Source of the DNA: Rhodobacter sp.
GTDB lineage: Bacteria > Pseudomonadota > Alphaproteobacteria > Rhodobacterales > Rhodobacteraceae
Reading direction: 5' to 3'
Assembly: GCA_020637515.1 (NCBI GenBank)
Contig: JACKKG010000001.1
Location: 1,766,501 to 1,830,500, forward strand
Length of the DNA stretch: 64,000 nt
The notes under the pieces were generated by a model, which saw only the letters and a list, made by a program, of their open reading frames with translations, made no database searches and had not been told where the DNA came from. This document shows, one piece after another, positions 51,448-60,296 of this stretch. The stretch's first letter is position 1. Each line of letters begins with the position of its first letter. The position numbers were made by a program, and so were the translations under genes.

Positions 51448-52287
51448 ATGACCGACCGTTTTCCGTTTCTTCGCACCCTGGCTGCGGGCGCCGCGCTGGC
51501 CATTGCCCTGGTGGGCGGGGCGGCGCAGGCGCAGGACACGGGCACCGTGGACGACGCGCGTCTGGTCCATCCCGGGTTTCTGACCGTCGGCACCTCGGAC
51601 CCGGTCTATCCGCCGTGGATGATGAACGATTCGCCCGAATCGGGCGAGGGGTTCGAGAACGCGCTGATCTATGCGCTGGCCGCCGAAATGGGCTTTGCGC
51701 ACGATCAGGTGCAGTGGGTGCGGCTGACCTTTGACCAGATCATCGCACCGGGCGACAAGCCGTTCGATTTTGCCATCAACCAGGTGTCCGTCACCCCCGC
51801 CCGGGCCGAGGTGGTCAGCTTCAGCCAGGTCTATTACCAGTCCGACAAGGCGGTGATCGCGTTGCCGGGCTCGCCGGTGATCGGCGCCACCAGCTTTGCC
51901 GATCTGCGCCAGGCTCGTTGGGGTGCGGCGATTGGCACGACCGACCTGATCTACCTGGAGACCGTTCTGGGTGTCGGCGATGTCGCGGTCTACGACGACC
52001 AGGTCGGGGTGTTCCAGGCGATGCAGGCCGGGCAGATCGACGCCACCGTGGCCGCGGTGCCGACGGCCCTGTTCGCCACCGCCGTGCAGATCCCCGAGGC
52101 CTCGATCGTGGCGATCCTGCCGCCGGACGCCCATGACGAAGGCCACGGCCTGCTGTTCCAGAAAGACAATCCGCTGGTGCCCTGGGTCGATGCGGCGCTG
52201 TCGCGGCTGATCGAACGCGGCACCGTGCAAGAGCTGGTGAACACCTGGCTGGTTGCCGACCCGTCGCTGCCCGTCATCACCGAATGA
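51448..52287 (+). CDS. Amino-acid ABC transporter solute-binding protein
   Basis: A 279-residue periplasmic binding protein of the polar amino acid/opine family. A signal peptide (residues 1 to about 30, GGAAQA) is followed by FLTVGTSDPVYPPWMM, GFENALIYALAAEMGF, FDFAINQVSVTPARAEVVSFS and the C-terminal KDNPLVPWVDAALSRLIERG. The ligand is unknown. It overlaps the permease gene by 4 bases. A 10-base palindrome GTTGATCAAC (51400-51409) lies upstream and could be an operator. Confidence 0.92.
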   Translation: MTDRFPFLRTLAAGAALAIALVGGAAQAQDTGTVDDARLVHPGFLTVGTSDPVYPPWMMNDSPESGEGFENALIYALAAEMGFAHDQVQWVRLTFDQIIAPGDKPFDFAINQVSVTPARAEVVSFSQVYYQSDKAVIALPGSPVIGATSFADLRQARWGAAIGTTDLIYLETVLGVGDVAVYDDQVGVFQAMQAGQIDATVAAVPTALFATAVQIPEASIVAILPPDAHDEGHGLLFQKDNPLVPWVDAALSRLIERGTVQELVNTWLVADPSLPVITE

Positions 52288-53138
52288 TCCCCCGACAGCC
52301 CACGTCGCCCCCGCCGCCGCCCCGGCGGCGGGGGTTCGACTGGCGCACCGCGCTGGTGCCGACGCTGATCGGGGGCGCCTGCATCGTCGTCGTGTTCGGC
52401 GGGCTGGCCTGGCTCATCGCCATCAACCCGAACTGGCCGCGCATCCAGGCGCAGTTCTTCAGCCTGGACCACATGCTGGCGGCCTTGCCGCGCGTGGCCC
52501 GGGGCTTTGTCACCAACATGACGGTCTGGCTGATCGCGCTGGCCTGCATCGCGGTCTGGGCGTTGGTGCTGGCGGTGGTGCGCAGCCTGCGCGGGCCCTG
52601 GTTCGCGCCGTTCCGGCTGATGGTGATGCTTTACATCGACCTCTTTCGCGGCCTGCCGGCGCTGCTGCTGGTGATCCTGTTCGGCTTCGGCATTCCCGCG
52701 CTCAGGCTGGGGGGGCTTCCGAACTCGGGCCTGTTCTGGGGCGGGGTGGCGATGGTGCTCAGCTATTCCGCCTATGTCTGCGAGATCTACCGCGCCGGCA
52801 TCGACGCCGTGCACGAGGGACAGCGCGCCGCCGCCCGCGCGCTGGGCCTGACGGAATGGCAGGCGATGGTCTACGCGATCCTGCCGCAGGCGCTGCGCAA
52901 CGCGGTGCCCAGCCTGATGAACATCGTTGTCGCGCTGCAAAAGGACGTGGCGCTGCTGTCGGTGATCGGGGTGCGCGACGCGGTGCGCGAGGCGCAGATC
53001 TACACCGCGACCACGTTCAACTATTCCTCGCTGGTTGCGGCGGCGCTGCTGTTCTTGCTGGCGACGATCCCGATGGCGCGGCTGGCCGACTGGATCACCC
53101 ACCGCGACCGCGTGCGGCGCTTGCAGATCGCGGACTAG
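52284..53138 (+). CDS. Amino-acid ABC transporter permease
   Basis: A 284-residue permease of the His/Glu/Gln/Arg family with a Pro-rich cytoplasmic N-terminus and about five helices. LMVMLYIDLFRGLPALLLVILFGFG and the coupling segment EGQRAAARALGLTEWQAMVYAILPQALRNAVPSLMN (ABC contact loop) are clear. Only one permease gene is present, so the channel may be a homodimer. Confidence 0.93.
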   Translation: MIPRQPTSPPPPPRRRGFDWRTALVPTLIGGACIVVVFGGLAWLIAINPNWPRIQAQFFSLDHMLAALPRVARGFVTNMTVWLIALACIAVWALVLAVVRSLRGPWFAPFRLMVMLYIDLFRGLPALLLVILFGFGIPALRLGGLPNSGLFWGGVAMVLSYSAYVCEIYRAGIDAVHEGQRAAARALGLTEWQAMVYAILPQALRNAVPSLMNIVVALQKDVALLSVIGVRDAVREAQIYTATTFNYSSLVAAALLFLLATIPMARLADWITHRDRVRRLQIAD

Positions 53139-53142
53139 GCCG

Positions 53143-53880
53143 ATGATCGAGATCCGCGAGCTCACAAAGTATTTCGGCGACCACCTGGTGCTGGACCGGG
53201 TGGATCTGACCGTCGCCCGGCACGAGGTGGTCTGCCTGATCGGGGCCTCGGGCTCGGGCAAGTCCACGCTGCTGCGCTGCATCAACCGTCTGATCGAACC
53301 CGACTGGGGCGAGATCCGGCTGGATGGCCGGCCGATCACCGATCCGTCCTTTGGCCGGACCGGGCTGCAACGCCGGGTCGGCATCGTGTTCCAAAGCTAC
53401 AACCTGTTTCCGCACATGCGGGTGCTCGACAACGTGACGCTGGCCCCGCGCAAGGCGCAGGGTGTGCCACGCGCGCAGGCCGAGGTCCGGGCGATGGAGG
53501 TTCTGACGCTTCTGGGCATGGACCGTTTCGCGCGGGCCTATCCCGAACAGCTCTCGGGCGGTCAGCAACAGCGGGTGGCGTTGGCGCGGGCCCTGGCGGG
53601 CGCGCCCGATGTGCTGCTTCTGGACGAAGTGACGGCGGCGCTGGACCCCGAACTGGTGGGCGAGGTGATGGAGGCGATCCGCGGGCTGAAGTCCCGTGGC
53701 CTGACGATGGTGATCGTCACGCATGAAATGGGCTTCGCGCGCGATCTCGCGGACCGGGTGTGTTTTCTGGACGGCGGGCGCATCGTCGAAGAGGCGCCTC
53801 CGGCCCAGCTTTTCGGTGCGCCCGAACATCCGCGCACGCAGGCGTTCCTGCGCCGGTTGCTGGACGGTGGCCGATTGTGA
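53143..53880 (+). CDS. Amino-acid ABC transporter ATP-binding protein
   Basis: A 245-residue ATPase. Walker A is GASGSGKST, the Q-loop VFQSYNLFPHM, the signature LSGGQQQRVALARAL, Walker B VLLLDEV and the H-loop VTHEM. It starts 4 bases after the permease stop. An unusual feature is that the gene runs straight into a monooxygenase gene. Confidence 0.95.
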   Translation: MIEIRELTKYFGDHLVLDRVDLTVARHEVVCLIGASGSGKSTLLRCINRLIEPDWGEIRLDGRPITDPSFGRTGLQRRVGIVFQSYNLFPHMRVLDNVTLAPRKAQGVPRAQAEVRAMEVLTLLGMDRFARAYPEQLSGGQQQRVALARALAGAPDVLLLDEVTAALDPELVGEVMEAIRGLKSRGLTMVIVTHEMGFARDLADRVCFLDGGRIVEEAPPAQLFGAPEHPRTQAFLRRLLDGGRL

Positions 53881-53909
53881 CGGGCGCGCCCGAGGAAGGG
53901 GAGGGGATT

Positions 53910-55205
53910 GTGCAGGATTTGCCGATTGCGTTGATCGGGGCCGGGCCGATGGGGCTGGCCTGCGCCAAGGTTCTGGTCGAACAGGGGATCGCCTTTCAGG
54001 GGTTTGAACTGCATTCCGACGTGGGCGGGCTGTGGGACATCGCCGGGCCGCGGTCCACGATGTATGACAGCGCGCATCTGATCTCGTCGCGCACAAAGAC
54101 CGAGTTTCGCGATTTCCCGATGGACCCGGGCGTGGCGGACTATCCCTCGCACCGGGTGCTCAAGGATTATTTCCACGCCTTCGCCGACCGTTTCGACCTG
54201 CGCCGCCATTACCGCTTTGGCGCCGAGGTGCTGCGCTGCGAGCCTCTGGATGCGGGGTGGCGCGTGGTCTGGCGTCAGGACGGCGCCGAACACGAGGGGC
54301 GCTTTGGCGGGGTGATGATCGCCAACGGCACGTTGAGCGAGCCGAACATGCCCGCTTTCGTCGGCGATTTCGCGGGCGAGTTGATCCACTCGGCGCAGTA
54401 TCGGCACCACGATCAGATGCGCGGCAAGCGGGTGCTGGTGATCGGGGGCGGGAACTCGGGGTGCGATATCGTGGTGGACGCGGTGCACCACGGGGAATGC
54501 GCCGACCTGTCGCTCAGGCGGGGCTATCATTTCGTGCCGAAATACGTCTTTGGCAAACCGGCCGACACGCTGGGGCGCTTGCCCCTGCCGATGGCACTGA
54601 AGCGGCGCGTGGACGGGATGATCCTGCGCTGGTTCGCGGGCGACCCGCAGCGCGTGGGCTTTCCCGCGCCCGATCACAAGCTCTATGAAAGCCACCCGGT
54701 GGTGAACTCGCTGGCGATCTTTCACGCCGGGCACGGCGACATCCGCGTCCGTCCCGACATCGCCCGGTTCGACGGGCAGACGGTGCATTTCAAGGACGGC
54801 ACGCAGGCCGACTATGATCTGGTGATCGCGGCCACCGGCTACCTGCTGCACTATCCGTTCATCGACCGCGCCTTGCTGAACTGGCAGGGCGCCGCGCCGC
54901 ATCTGTTCCTGAACTGCCTGCACCCCGACCGTGACGACCTGTTCGTCATGGGCATGGTCGAGGCGACGGGCCTGGGCTGGCAGGGCCGCCACGAACAGGC
55001 CGAGATGGTCGCGCGCTACATCAAGGGCCTGCGCTCGGGCAGCGCCGGGGCGCGCGCCATTCAGGCGGAAAAGGCACGCGGCTTCCAGCGCGTCACCGGT
55101 GGCATGGAATACGTCGATCTGCCGCGCATGGCCTATTATGTCGAACGCAGTGCCTATCGCACAGCGGTCACGCAGCGCATCAAGGCCTTGGGAGGGCAGC
55201 CATGA
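53910..55205 (+). CDS. Flavin-containing (class B) monooxygenase
   Basis: A 431-residue FAD- and NADPH-dependent monooxygenase. The FAD site IALIGAGPMGLACA is at the N-terminus. The fingerprint F-x-G-x3-H-x3-Y is seen as FAGELIHSAQY, and the NADPH site as VLVIGGGNSGCDI. The start GTG 53910 has GGGGAGGGG just upstream; a GTG at 53877 that overlaps the ABC gene stop is the alternative. Such enzymes oxidise N or S atoms or insert oxygen beside a ketone. The operon suggests it acts on the compound imported by the ABC system. Confidence 0.88.
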   Translation: MQDLPIALIGAGPMGLACAKVLVEQGIAFQGFELHSDVGGLWDIAGPRSTMYDSAHLISSRTKTEFRDFPMDPGVADYPSHRVLKDYFHAFADRFDLRRHYRFGAEVLRCEPLDAGWRVVWRQDGAEHEGRFGGVMIANGTLSEPNMPAFVGDFAGELIHSAQYRHHDQMRGKRVLVIGGGNSGCDIVVDAVHHGECADLSLRRGYHFVPKYVFGKPADTLGRLPLPMALKRRVDGMILRWFAGDPQRVGFPAPDHKLYESHPVVNSLAIFHAGHGDIRVRPDIARFDGQTVHFKDGTQADYDLVIAATGYLLHYPFIDRALLNWQGAAPHLFLNCLHPDRDDLFVMGMVEATGLGWQGRHEQAEMVARYIKGLRSGSAGARAIQAEKARGFQRVTGGMEYVDLPRMAYYVERSAYRTAVTQRIKALGGQP

Positions 55206-56101
55206 GCGGCGATATCGACAGCGTGATGCTGAATTTCAGCCCCGGCTCGCTGATGCTGCTGAACGGCATCCTGGCGGTGGTGATGTTCGCCATCGCGCTG
55301 GACCTGAAGCTTGAGCATTTCCGCGCCCTGATCCGGGCGCCCAGGCCGGTGATCGCGGGCTTTCTGTCGCAATTCCTGGTGCTGCCCGCCGCCACCTATC
55401 TGCTGGTCCTGGCGATGCAGCCGCGCCCCTCGATCGCGCTGGGGCTCATTCTGGTGGCGGCCTGCCCGGGCGGCAACATCAGCAATTTCCTGACCCACCG
55501 GGCCGGCGGCAACACGGCCCTGTCGGTCAGCCTGACGGCCATCGCGACGGTCGGAGCCCTGGTGCTGACGCCGCTCAACATCGCGCTGTGGGGCGGTCTT
55601 TATGCGCCGACGCGGGCGATCCTGCACGCGACGCGCATCGACCCGGTGCAGGTGGCGGTGACGGTGGCCTTTCTGCTGGTGCTGCCGCTGGCGCTGGGAA
55701 TGCTGGTCAATGCCCGCGCGCCCGCCTGGGCCGCGCGCATCCGCCGGCCCATGCAGATCCTGTCGATGGTGATCTTCGTCGGCTTCATCGCGGCCGCGCT
55801 GGCCGCGAACTGGCAGTATTTCCTGGATCTCGCGGGCCTGGTCGCGGGCCTGGTCATCGCGCACAACACGCTGGCGCTGGCGCTGGGCTTTCTGGTCGCG
55901 CTGGCGTTCCGCGTCAGCCCCGCCGACCGCCGCGCGATCACCATCGAGACCGGCATCCAGAATTCGGGCCTGGGGCTGATCCTGATCTTCGCCTTTTTCG
56001 GCGGGCTTGGCGGGATGGCGGTGGTCGCGGCCTTCTGGGGCATGTGGCACGCGGTTTCGGGCCTGCTGCTGGCGACGCTGTGGTCGCGGAGGCCGGCATG
56101 A
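55202..56101 (+). CDS. Bile acid:sodium symporter (BASS) family transporter
   Basis: A 299-residue membrane protein with about 9-10 helices. The BASS core includes LILVAACPGGNISNFLTHRAGGN (the sodium-binding unwound helix), and TGIQNSGLGLILIFAFF in the second half. BASS proteins import organic acids with sodium or export metabolites. It overlaps the monooxygenase gene by 4 bases and the following epimerase by 4 bases. Confidence 0.9.
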   Translation: MSGDIDSVMLNFSPGSLMLLNGILAVVMFAIALDLKLEHFRALIRAPRPVIAGFLSQFLVLPAATYLLVLAMQPRPSIALGLILVAACPGGNISNFLTHRAGGNTALSVSLTAIATVGALVLTPLNIALWGGLYAPTRAILHATRIDPVQVAVTVAFLLVLPLALGMLVNARAPAWAARIRRPMQILSMVIFVGFIAAALAANWQYFLDLAGLVAGLVIAHNTLALALGFLVALAFRVSPADRRAITIETGIQNSGLGLILIFAFFGGLGGMAVVAAFWGMWHAVSGLLLATLWSRRPA

Positions 56102-57006
56102 CGCGCATCCTTGTCACCGGGGCGGGCGGCAACGTCGGGCGCGCGCTTCTGGCGGGATTGCTGGGGCATACCGTCCTGGCCACCGATGTCGCCCCGGGGT
56201 TCGAACCCTGCGACGTGACCGGCGACGACCCCGACCGCGTGATCGGCGCTTTCCGGCCAGAGGTCGTGGTGCATCTGGCCTCGATCGTGACGCCGCCGAA
56301 AGGGTCCACCCGCGACTTTGAATGGCGGGTGGATGTGCAGGGGTCGCGCAATGTGCTGGACGCCTGCCTGCGCCACGGGGTGCGGCGGCTGGTGGTGACC
56401 TCCTCGGGGGCGGCCTATGGCTATCACGCCGACAACCCGGTTCCGCTGCGCGAAAGCGACCCGCTGCGCGGCAACCCCGAGTTCCCCTATGCCGACCACA
56501 AGCGCCAGGTCGAGGCCATGCTGGCCACGGCCCGCGCCGAACACCCGGCACTGGAGCAGGTGGTGCTGCGCGTCGGCACCGTGCTGGGCGAGGGGGTCGA
56601 CAATCAGATCACCGCCTTGTTCCGACGCAAGCGCCTGCTCAAGGTCAAGGGCGCGGACAGCCCCTTCGTCTTCATCTGGACGCAGGACCTGGCGGCGATC
56701 CTGACGCGCGCGGCGACCGACGGTCCGGCGGGGATCTTCAACGTGGCGGGCGACGGGGCGCTGGGCGTGGAGGCGCTGGCGGCAGCGATGGAGAAACCCG
56801 TGCTGACATTGCCCGCCTGGTTGCTGACCGCCGCGCTGGCGGTGGCGCGTCCGCTGCGCCTCAGCCGTTATGGGCCGGAACAGGTGCGTTTCCTGCAATA
56901 CCGCCCGGTCCTGGACAACACCGCGCTGAAACGCGACTTCGGCGTCACCCCGGCGCTGACCTCGGCGCAGGTCTTCGACCTGTGGCGCCGCTGGGCAAAC
57001 CCGTGA
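56098..57006 (+). CDS. NAD-dependent epimerase/dehydratase (extended SDR)
   Basis: A 302-residue Rossmann-fold enzyme. The cofactor motif is VTGAGGNVGRAL and the catalytic pair is Tyr-x3-Lys in YADHK. A second-half segment TWLLTAALAVARPLRL-like hydrophobic patch is seen. Substrate unknown; it sits between the BASS transporter and an SDR with 4-base overlaps on both sides. Confidence 0.87.
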   Translation: MTRILVTGAGGNVGRALLAGLLGHTVLATDVAPGFEPCDVTGDDPDRVIGAFRPEVVVHLASIVTPPKGSTRDFEWRVDVQGSRNVLDACLRHGVRRLVVTSSGAAYGYHADNPVPLRESDPLRGNPEFPYADHKRQVEAMLATARAEHPALEQVVLRVGTVLGEGVDNQITALFRRKRLLKVKGADSPFVFIWTQDLAAILTRAATDGPAGIFNVAGDGALGVEALAAAMEKPVLTLPAWLLTAALAVARPLRLSRYGPEQVRFLQYRPVLDNTALKRDFGVTPALTSAQVFDLWRRWANP

Positions 57007-57770
57007 AATGCGCGGTCATCACCGGCGGCGGCGGCGGGCTGGGCCGCGCCCTGGCTCAGGGGCTTCAGGCGCGAGGCTGGTTCACGGCGCTGATGGACCT
57101 GCCGGAGGGATTTGCGGGGTTGCAGGCGGGCCCCCGGCAAAGCCTGCACCCGTGTGACGTGACCGACCCGGCGCAGGTGCGCGCCTGTGTTGCCGATCTG
57201 CGGGCGCAGCACCCGTCGATCGACCTGGCGGTCTACAACGCCGGCGTGACGCTGATCGCGCCGTTCGCGGGGATGGACCCGGCCGCGCATCGACGAGCGT
57301 TCGAGATCAACTATTGGGGCGCGGTCACGCTGGCCGCCGAACTCTTGCCCGACCTGCGCGCGGCGCGGGGCACGCATCTGGCGATCACCTCGGTTGCCGG
57401 CTTCGCGCCGCTGAAACACCGCACCGCCTATGCGGCCTCGAAACACGCGCTGACCGGGTTCTTCGCCTCGCTCCGGGCCGAGGAGGCCCCGCACGGTGTC
57501 CAAGTCGCCCTTGCCGCGCCGTCCTTCGTGGCGACGAACCCGGGCGCGGCCTATGGCCCCGACGGGATCGGCCGACCGGGCGCGGCCCGCGACGGGATCG
57601 ACGCGATGACCCCGGGCCAGGCGGCACAGGCGATCCTCGAGGGGCTGGAGCGGCGGCGCGCGTTCATCCCCGTCGGCCGGGTCGCGCGGCTGAGCTGGTG
57701 GCTCAACCGCCTGTCGCCCGGGCTCTACGCACGCCTGATGGTCCGCAGCGTGGCGCGCGAAACCTCTTGA
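57003..57770 (+). CDS. Short-chain dehydrogenase/reductase (SDR)
   Basis: A 255-residue classical SDR. GGGGGLGRALA near residue 8 binds the cofactor, NAG is in VYNAGVTLIAPF, Ser in ITSVAGF and Tyr-x3-Lys in YAASK. Start is GTG 57003 overlapping the epimerase stop (GTGA). The C-terminus (RVARLSWWLNRLSPGLYARLM) may bind the membrane. It is the last clearly coupled gene of the ABC-monooxygenase-BASS operon. Confidence 0.88.
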   Translation: MKCAVITGGGGGLGRALAQGLQARGWFTALMDLPEGFAGLQAGPRQSLHPCDVTDPAQVRACVADLRAQHPSIDLAVYNAGVTLIAPFAGMDPAAHRRAFEINYWGAVTLAAELLPDLRAARGTHLAITSVAGFAPLKHRTAYAASKHALTGFFASLRAEEAPHGVQVALAAPSFVATNPGAAYGPDGIGRPGAARDGIDAMTPGQAAQAILEGLERRRAFIPVGRVARLSWWLNRLSPGLYARLMVRSVARETS

Positions 57771-57801
57771 CGCAGAAAGGGTTGCGCCCTTGGGTAAGGA
57801 C

Positions 57802-58470
57802 ATGCTCCGAACCCTTGCCCTGCTGCTGATCCTGGCCGCCTGCGGCCGCCCGCTGACGCCGCACGAGACCGACCTCGCCGCGCGGCTGTTCGGCGACACG
57901 CTGGACCCCGCGCCGGTGCGCCTGCACGACACCTCGCTGGTCGGCCTGACCGAGCACCGCTTTGCCACGCGCCCCCGCACCACCTGCCGCGAGCGCCTGG
58001 GCCCCCCGCCCACCGGCCCCTTTGAAACCGGCCGCATCGCCGGCGTGGCGCTGGGCAATCACCTGCACTTCCGGCCCGATGTCTTTCGCCCCGATTTCAC
58101 CCGCCGCGCGGATGGCACGCTGCCGCTGGCGGCGGCGATGTTCCTCGCGCATGAACTGACGCATGTCTGGCAATGGCAGAACCGGGCGCTGACCGGCTAT
58201 TCGCCGCTGCGGGTCGGGGCCGAACACCGCCCGGGCACCGACCCCTATCTCTTCGATCCCCAGACGAACGCGCATTTCCTCGACTACGGATACGAACAAC
58301 AGGCCAGTCTGGTCGAGGAATACGTCTGCTGCATGGCCCTCGATGCCGAGGGCGCCCGCACCGCGCGGTTGCACGATCTCCTGGCCCAGGTCATGGCGCC
58401 GGGCGCGCTGCCGCAAGCCCCCGTTTCATTGCCCTGGGACGGGGCCGAGACGCGCGGCATCTGCGGCTGA
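57802..58470 (+). CDS. Lipoprotein with HExxH zinc-peptidase-like motif
   Basis: A 222-residue lipoprotein: the signal peptide LRTLALLLILAAC places the lipidated Cys at residue 18. A HELTHVWQWQ motif in AMFLAHELTHVWQWQN fits a zincin-type active site, and acidic EEYVCC could supply a third ligand. The family resembles the 'vgr-related' proteins of Rhodobacteraceae. Function unknown; catalytic activity is inferred from the motif. It follows the SDR by about 30 bases and may be in the same operon. Confidence 0.72.
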   Translation: MLRTLALLLILAACGRPLTPHETDLAARLFGDTLDPAPVRLHDTSLVGLTEHRFATRPRTTCRERLGPPPTGPFETGRIAGVALGNHLHFRPDVFRPDFTRRADGTLPLAAAMFLAHELTHVWQWQNRALTGYSPLRVGAEHRPGTDPYLFDPQTNAHFLDYGYEQQASLVEEYVCCMALDAEGARTARLHDLLAQVMAPGALPQAPVSLPWDGAETRGICG

Positions 58471-58475
58471 CCGCC

Positions 58476-58563
58476 CCTTCTTTGTGCCGGAAATATCCTC
58501 GGGGGTATCCAAAGGGGGTGGAAAACCCCCTTTGGCGGGGGGTGCGGGGGGCTGGCCCCCCGC
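58476..58563 (+). repeat. Intergenic palindromic repeat, copy B
   Basis: It begins CCTTCTTTGTGCCGGAAATA and matches copy A (34998-35045) over about 30 bases. It then carries two stem-loops: AAAGGGGG/CCCCCTTT (58511-58518/58526-58533) and GCGGGGGG-CTGG-CCCCCCGC (58544-58563). The second has the same CTGG tetraloop as copy A. It lies in the convergent spacer before the prs 3' end and may stop transcription from both sides. Confidence 0.75.
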
Positions 58564-58587
58564 CGCCTGCGTCAATCGCCGCCCGCG

Positions 58588-59595
58588 TCAACGCGAGTAG
58601 AAGCCCTCGTAGATCGGCGTCAGGGTCTCCATGTCGAACAGCGACGAGACCGAGGTGCCGTTCCAGGTGTTCAGGATCGCCTGGGCGAACATCGGCGCGG
58701 TCGGCACGATGCGAATATTGGGCGCGGCCTTCACCGCGTCGGTCGGCTCGATGGAATCGGTGATGACCAGCGTCTTCATGACCGAATTGCGGATCCGTTC
58801 GACCGCCGGGCCCGACAGCACGCCGTGCGTGATGTAGCTGTGCACCTCGGTCGCGCCGGCGTCCATCAACACCTCGGCGGCCTTGCACAGGGTGCCGGCG
58901 GTATCGCAGATGTCGTCCACGATGATGCAGGTCTTGCCCCGCACGTCCCCGATCACCGTCATTTCCGCGATTTCGCCCGGCTTCTCGCGGCGCTTGTCCA
59001 CGATGGACAGCGGCGCGTTGATGCGCTTGGCCAACTCGCGCGCGCGCGCGACCCCGCCCACGTCGGGCGAGACCACCATCACCTCGGCCCGCCGGTCCCG
59101 GAACGTGTGCATCACGTCCAGCGCAAAGATCGGCGCGGCATAGAGGTTGTCCACCGGAATGTCGAAGAACCCCTGGATCTGCGTCGCGTGCAGATCCAGC
59201 GTCAGCACGCGGTCGATCCCGGCCTCGGTGATCAGGTTCGAGACCAGCTTGGCGGAAATCGGCGTGCGGGCCTTGGTCCGGCGGTCCTGGCGGGCATAGC
59301 CGAAATAGGGGATCACGGCGGTGATCCGCGCCGCCGACGAGCGTTTCAGCGCGTCGGCAATGATCAGCAATTCCATCAGGTTGTCGTTCGCCGGGTTCGA
59401 GGTCGGCTGGATGATGAACATGTCCTCGCCGCGGACATTCTCATAGACCTCGACGAAGATCTCCTGATCGTTGAACCGCTCGACGCGCGCATCCACCAGG
59501 TTCACCTGCATCCCTCGATGCAGCGACATGCGGCGCGCGATGGCCTTTGCAAGCGGCTTGTTGGCATTGCCGGCGATGAGTTTCGGTTCGGTCAT
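58588..59595 (-). CDS. prs: Ribose-phosphate pyrophosphokinase (PRPP synthase)
   Basis: Makes PRPP from ribose 5-phosphate and ATP for nucleotide, His and Trp synthesis. The 335-residue protein carries VYFG-type YFGYARQDRRTKARTPISAKLV, the metal-site DLHATQIQGFFDIPVDNLYA, and the PRPP loop CIIVDDICDTAGTL. ATG 59595 is preceded by GAGA. Convergent with the lipoprotein gene across repeat copy B. Confidence 0.96.
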   Translation of the reverse strand: MTEPKLIAGNANKPLAKAIARRMSLHRGMQVNLVDARVERFNDQEIFVEVYENVRGEDMFIIQPTSNPANDNLMELLIIADALKRSSAARITAVIPYFGYARQDRRTKARTPISAKLVSNLITEAGIDRVLTLDLHATQIQGFFDIPVDNLYAAPIFALDVMHTFRDRRAEVMVVSPDVGGVARARELAKRINAPLSIVDKRREKPGEIAEMTVIGDVRGKTCIIVDDICDTAGTLCKAAEVLMDAGATEVHSYITHGVLSGPAVERIRNSVMKTLVITDSIEPTDAVKAAPNIRIVPTAPMFAQAILNTWNGTSVSSLFDMETLTPIYEGFYSR

Positions 59596-59699
59596 GGCGC
59601 ATGTCTCGATGGGGATAGGGCAGGAGAGTCGGGCTGTTGACACCGCTTATCACCCCGCTAGGGTCTTGCAAACCCAGAGGTCCCGGAGACGCCCCCAGC

Positions 59700-60296
59700 A
59701 TGCAACAGATTGACTATTACCTCACCGTGATCTCGCCCTGGACCTATCTGGCGGGCGCCCGTCCGGCAGAGATCGCGGCGCGCCACGGCGCCAGCCTGCG
59801 CTACAAGCCGGTCGATCCGACCGCGCTGTTCGCGCGCACCGGCGGTTTGCCGCTTGCGCAGCGCCACGAAAGCCGGCAGGCCTATCGTTTGCAGGAACTG
59901 CGCCGCCAGTCGCGCAAGACCGGCCTGCCGCTGACGATGCGACCCGCCTTTTTCCCGGCCAATCCGGCGCCCGCCGCCTATGCGATCATCGCCGCGCAGG
60001 AAAAGGGCGGCGGCGACCTGGACGCGCTGGTGCGCGCGCTTTGCGCCGCCTGCTGGACCGAGGAGAGGAATGTCGCCGACGACGAGGTCATCGCCGAATG
60101 CCTGGTCCGCGCCGGCTTTCCGGCCAGCCTGACCATGTCCGGCATGTTGATCGGCGCCGAAACCTATGCGCGCAACCTCGAAGAGGCCGTCGCCGCCGGG
60201 GTCTTCGGCTTTCCGTTCTTTGTTGTCGAGGGCGAAGGCTTCTGGGGTCAGGACCGGCTCGACGATCTGGACCTGTTCCTGGCGGGCCAGCTTTGA
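59700..60296 (+). CDS. DsbA-family protein, 2-hydroxychromene-2-carboxylate isomerase-like
   Basis: A 198-residue thioredoxin-fold protein of the HCCA isomerase/kappa-GST group. The catalytic Ser-Pro is in YYLTVISPWTYLAG. The helical insert and the C-terminal GVFGFPFFVVEGEGFWGQDRLDDL (with the cis-Pro motif VFGFPFF) are typical. No CxxC motif, so it is not a disulfide oxidase. Some members use glutathione. It overlaps the following hydrolase by 4 bases. The physiological substrate is unknown. Confidence 0.85.
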   Translation: MQQIDYYLTVISPWTYLAGARPAEIAARHGASLRYKPVDPTALFARTGGLPLAQRHESRQAYRLQELRRQSRKTGLPLTMRPAFFPANPAPAAYAIIAAQEKGGGDLDALVRALCAACWTEERNVADDEVIAECLVRAGFPASLTMSGMLIGAETYARNLEEAVAAGVFGFPFFVVEGEGFWGQDRLDDLDLFLAGQL

